Below are positions 61,820 to 64,000 of a stretch of 64,000 bases of DNA, one piece after another (positions within the stretch are counted from its first letter, which is position 1; every line of letters starts with the position of its first letter). The notes beneath the pieces are model-generated. The model saw only the letters and a list, made by a program, of their open reading frames with translations. It had not been told where the DNA came from and searched no databases. A program made the translations under genes and the position numbers. The DNA is taken from positions 41,008 to 105,007 of the forward strand of contig NZ_JADKPT010000016.1 in NCBI RefSeq assembly GCF_015351595.1, read 5' to 3'. The stretch is from Flavobacterium sp. LC2016-12 (GTDB lineage Bacteria > Bacteroidota > Bacteroidia > Flavobacteriales > Flavobacteriaceae).

Positions 61820-61894
61820 CTAGCCCTGATAGCAGCGTTATCCTTTTTCTTGCTCCTTTAGCAAGGAAAAGATACAAGCGGATAGCAGGACTAG
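61820..61894. repeat. structured dispersed repeat, copy 2
   Basis: Same layout as copy 1 at 44489-44562. Outer stem CTAG-C-CCTG with CAGG-A-CTAG; middle TATCC with GGATA; apical stem CTTTTTCTTGC (61843-61853) with GCAAGGAAAAG (61861-61871). Against copy 1, the C-G pair of the outer stem is a T-A pair here, and the apical stem has different bases but pairs over 11 bp. Confidence 0.8.
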
Positions 61895-62040
61895 CTCCTA
61901 AAAACCATAATACTTCTCAAGACAAAATTTCTATTAAAACCTCAATAAAAAACTCTTTCGAACAAAAAAATTGTGATGAATAGCAAAAATTAGCACCTTA
62001 AATTCGTAATTTTACATTCTTAATCTACAACGTTTTCGAA

Positions 62041-63798
62041 ATGAATCCAAATATTGAGACAAACCCGTTATTAGAGCGATTGCCGAAACATTTAAAGCAA
62101 TTTATTAAGCCACAGGATTATAGCGATTACACGCCAATTAATCAGGCGGTTTGGCGTTATGTGATGCGCAAGAATGTAGATTATTTATCAAAAGTGGCAC
62201 ATCATTCTTATTTGGATGGTTTGAAGAAAACCGGAATCGAAATTGATTCTATTCCGAGTATGTACGGAATGAACCGAATCCTAACTGAAATTGGCTGGGC
62301 TGCGGTTGCCGTTGATGGTTTTATTCCGCCAAATGCTTTTATGGAATTTCAGGCTTATAACGTTTTGGTTATTGCTTCCGATATCAGACAATTAGAACAT
62401 ATTGAATATACACCTGCCCCAGACATTATTCACGAAGGTGCCGGCCACGCTCCTATTATTGCGAATCCTGAATATGCTGAATATTTGAGACGTTTTGGTG
62501 AAATTGGCTGTAAAGCGATTTCATCTCATAAAGATTATCAGATGTACGAAGCGATTCGTTTGCTTTCGATTTTGAAAGAAGCGGAAGATACGCCTCAGGA
62601 TAAAATTGATGAAGCAGAAAAAGCAGTTGCTGATTTGCAAAACAATATGGGCGAATTATCAGAAATGGCTCAGATTCGTAATTTACATTGGTGGACAGTA
62701 GAATATGGTTTAATCGGAACTGTTGAAGACCCAAAAATTTACGGTGCCGGATTACTTTCTTCTATCGGAGAAAGTGCCTGGTGCATGACCGATAATGTAA
62801 AGAAAATCCCTTATGATATTTCTGCAGCCAATCAGAATTTTGATATTACGCAGTTGCAACCTCAACTTTATGTGACGCCCAATTTTTCTTATTTAAGTTT
62901 GATTTTAGAAGAATTTGCGAATAAAATGGCCTTAAGAACAGGAGGACTTTCGGGAATTCAGAAATTAATTCATTCGAATGCTTTAGGAACTATCGAATTA
63001 AGTACTGGTTTACAAATTTCAGGCGTTTTTACCAATGTTTTGGAAGAGGAAGGAAAACCAGTTTACATTCAGACTACTGGAAAAACAGCTTTATCATATC
63101 GTGAAAAAGAATTAGTTGGTCACGGAACTTTGACACATCCACACGGATTCGGTAGTCCAATTGGAAAACTAAAAGGTTTCAATTTAGCGATTGAAGATAT
63201 GAGTCCGAAGGATTTACAAGCTTACAGTATCGTAGAAAACGAAAAAGTAAAATTAGAATTTGAAGGCAATATTATTGTTGAAGGAGAAATTATTACAGGA
63301 TCCCGAAACTTACACGGAGAAATTATTTTAATTAGTTTTAGAAATTGTACTGTAACACATGGCGAAACGATTTTGTTTCAGCCAGACTGGGGAAATTACG
63401 ATATGGCGATTGGTAAAAAAGTAGTTTCTGCTTTTTCCGGTCCAGCCGACGTGAATAGTTTTGACTTGATTAATATTGTTCCGAGTTCTCAAACCATTAA
63501 AGCAAAACATACAGACGAACGTGATGATTTAGAAGTTCTTTATCAGACTGTTCGTTCTATAAGAGAAAATAAAGATTCGAAGTCAGAACTAAAATCTGTT
63601 TTTGAAAAGCTGAAAAATGATCATTCTAATGACTGGTTGCTTTCTGTTGAAATTGCAGAACTTTTGAAAGATTCCGCTGAAAAACAACTTTTACAAGAAG
63701 TATTGGTTTATTTGGATCAATTGAAAGCAAAACGTCCTGAAGTAGCGCATTTGATTTCTGGCGGACTGGATTTGATTTTCGATAAGGAAGCGGTTTAG
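62041..63798 (+). CDS. aromatic amino acid hydroxylase (phenylalanine 4-monooxygenase-like) with long C-terminal extension
   Basis: A tetrahydropterin-dependent, non-haem iron hydroxylase. The catalytic part is about residues 1-300: PAPDIIHEGAGHAP gives the iron ligands His131 and His136, and HWWTVEYGLIG gives Glu221. The protein has 585 residues, against about 260-300 for proteobacterial PheH and about 450 for mammalian PAH. There is no N-terminal ACT domain. The extra ~285 C-terminal residues hold a beta-rich part and a helical tail that I do not recognise. Phe is the most likely substrate. Confidence 0.85.
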   Translation: MNPNIETNPLLERLPKHLKQFIKPQDYSDYTPINQAVWRYVMRKNVDYLSKVAHHSYLDGLKKTGIEIDSIPSMYGMNRILTEIGWAAVAVDGFIPPNAFMEFQAYNVLVIASDIRQLEHIEYTPAPDIIHEGAGHAPIIANPEYAEYLRRFGEIGCKAISSHKDYQMYEAIRLLSILKEAEDTPQDKIDEAEKAVADLQNNMGELSEMAQIRNLHWWTVEYGLIGTVEDPKIYGAGLLSSIGESAWCMTDNVKKIPYDISAANQNFDITQLQPQLYVTPNFSYLSLILEEFANKMALRTGGLSGIQKLIHSNALGTIELSTGLQISGVFTNVLEEEGKPVYIQTTGKTALSYREKELVGHGTLTHPHGFGSPIGKLKGFNLAIEDMSPKDLQAYSIVENEKVKLEFEGNIIVEGEIITGSRNLHGEIILISFRNCTVTHGETILFQPDWGNYDMAIGKKVVSAFSGPADVNSFDLINIVPSSQTIKAKHTDERDDLEVLYQTVRSIRENKDSKSELKSVFEKLKNDHSNDWLLSVEIAELLKDSAEKQLLQEVLVYLDQLKAKRPEVAHLISGGLDLIFDKEAV

Positions 63799-63805
63799 AT
63801 TTTTG

Positions 63806-63892
63806 TCACGAAGGCGCACTAAGACACAAAGTTTTTTTTATCTGGTTTGTGCAGATTTAATCTCGCAAAGTCGCGAAGTCGCAAAGTTTTTT
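63806..63892. repeat. short-period CGCAAAGT-type repeats at window end
   Basis: CACGAAGGCGCACTAAGACACAAAG-like and CGCAAAGT-CGCGAAGT-CGCAAAGT stretches, both followed by runs of T. The second is an 8-bp tandem with one changed unit. Confidence 0.7.
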
Positions 63893-63919
63893 TTAAAGAA
63901 AAGAGTGATTAAGCGTACT

Positions 63920-64000
63920 GTTTGTCATTCGGAGGAACGAGACTCGAGCGATAGCGACTGGCGAAGCAAATCCCCGCAAGTAATTCCGCAACGAGAATCT
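63920..64000. repeat. GTCATTCGGAGGAACGAG-type repeat, cut by the window end
   Basis: A GC-richer stretch with GGAACGAGACTCG, CCCCGCAAGTAATTCCG and ACGAGAATCT, a type of dispersed intergenic sequence often met in Flavobacteriia. Only one copy is visible. Confidence 0.45.

Overview
This window is a chromosomal segment of a Flavobacterium-like member of the Bacteroidota. The evidence is the very AT-rich sequence, the near-absence of Shine-Dalgarno sites, promoters of the Bacteroidota type (TAnnTTTG at about -7) in front of many genes, and protein families typical of the group: paired AcnB/AcnA aconitases, DUF3467 behind rpoC, DUF2851, DUF5522, a 'putative porin', a DUF5117-type metalloprotease, and a long aromatic amino acid hydroxylase. 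Most genes are housekeeping. I see no prophage, insertion sequence, CRISPR array, secretion locus or defence island.

Layout. 0-3 kb: the end of a response regulator, a LysM/NlpC peptidoglycan hydrolase and a secreted Kelch protein. 3-11 kb (minus strand): two aconitases, a MoxR ATPase and a SurA-like periplasmic chaperone. 11.6-14.8 kb (plus): a lipoprotein alpha-amylase and release factor 3. 15-30.4 kb (minus): one long information-processing block, read as rpsU, xer recombinase, hpf, tRNA-Thr, tRNA-Tyr, tRNA-Thr, tuf, tRNA-Trp, secE, nusG, rplK, rplA, rplJ, rplL, rpoB, rpoC, DUF3467. 30.6-44.3 kb (mostly minus): acyl-CoA dehydrogenase, a helix-hairpin-helix protein, an amino acid permease (plus), a PspC-like protein, DUF2851, an exonuclease, a cystathionine beta-synthase-like enzyme, a porin, RNase HII (plus), an NTF2-like protein, lipB and two paralogous lipoproteins. 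44.7-64 kb: lysS, a lipoprotein, ldhA, two Spy-like proteins, a metalloprotease, a hemL-containing five-gene cluster, then the plus-strand genes hutU, a DUF4136 lipoprotein, ilvA, a truncated haemoglobin, a small secreted protein and an aromatic amino acid hydroxylase.

The most interesting signals are non-coding. (1) An Ile-rich leader peptide followed by an intrinsic terminator sits directly upstream of ilvA, with its own promoter: a clear transcription-attenuation leader. (2) Two copies of a roughly 75-nt structured repeat (44.49 and 61.82 kb) keep the same stems while their sequences differ, which suggests a selected RNA or DNA fold. (3) Several families of short intergenic repeats with a 7-8 bp period occur: a 10-copy heptamer array that supplies the stop codon of an acyl-CoA dehydrogenase, AAATCTA-type heptamers touching the start codons of three genes, GTCGAAA repeats between rpoB and rpoC, and others. 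(4) A large nested inverted repeat lies upstream of hutU. (5) Terminator-like hairpins lie inside the ribosomal protein/RNA polymerase cluster, between nusG and rplK and between rplL and rpoB.

Gene functions rest on recognised motifs and overall resemblance to known families; no database search was run. Start sites were chosen by start codon, signal peptide, promoter position and family length. Many open frames on the opposite strand of the long genes are shadows and are omitted.
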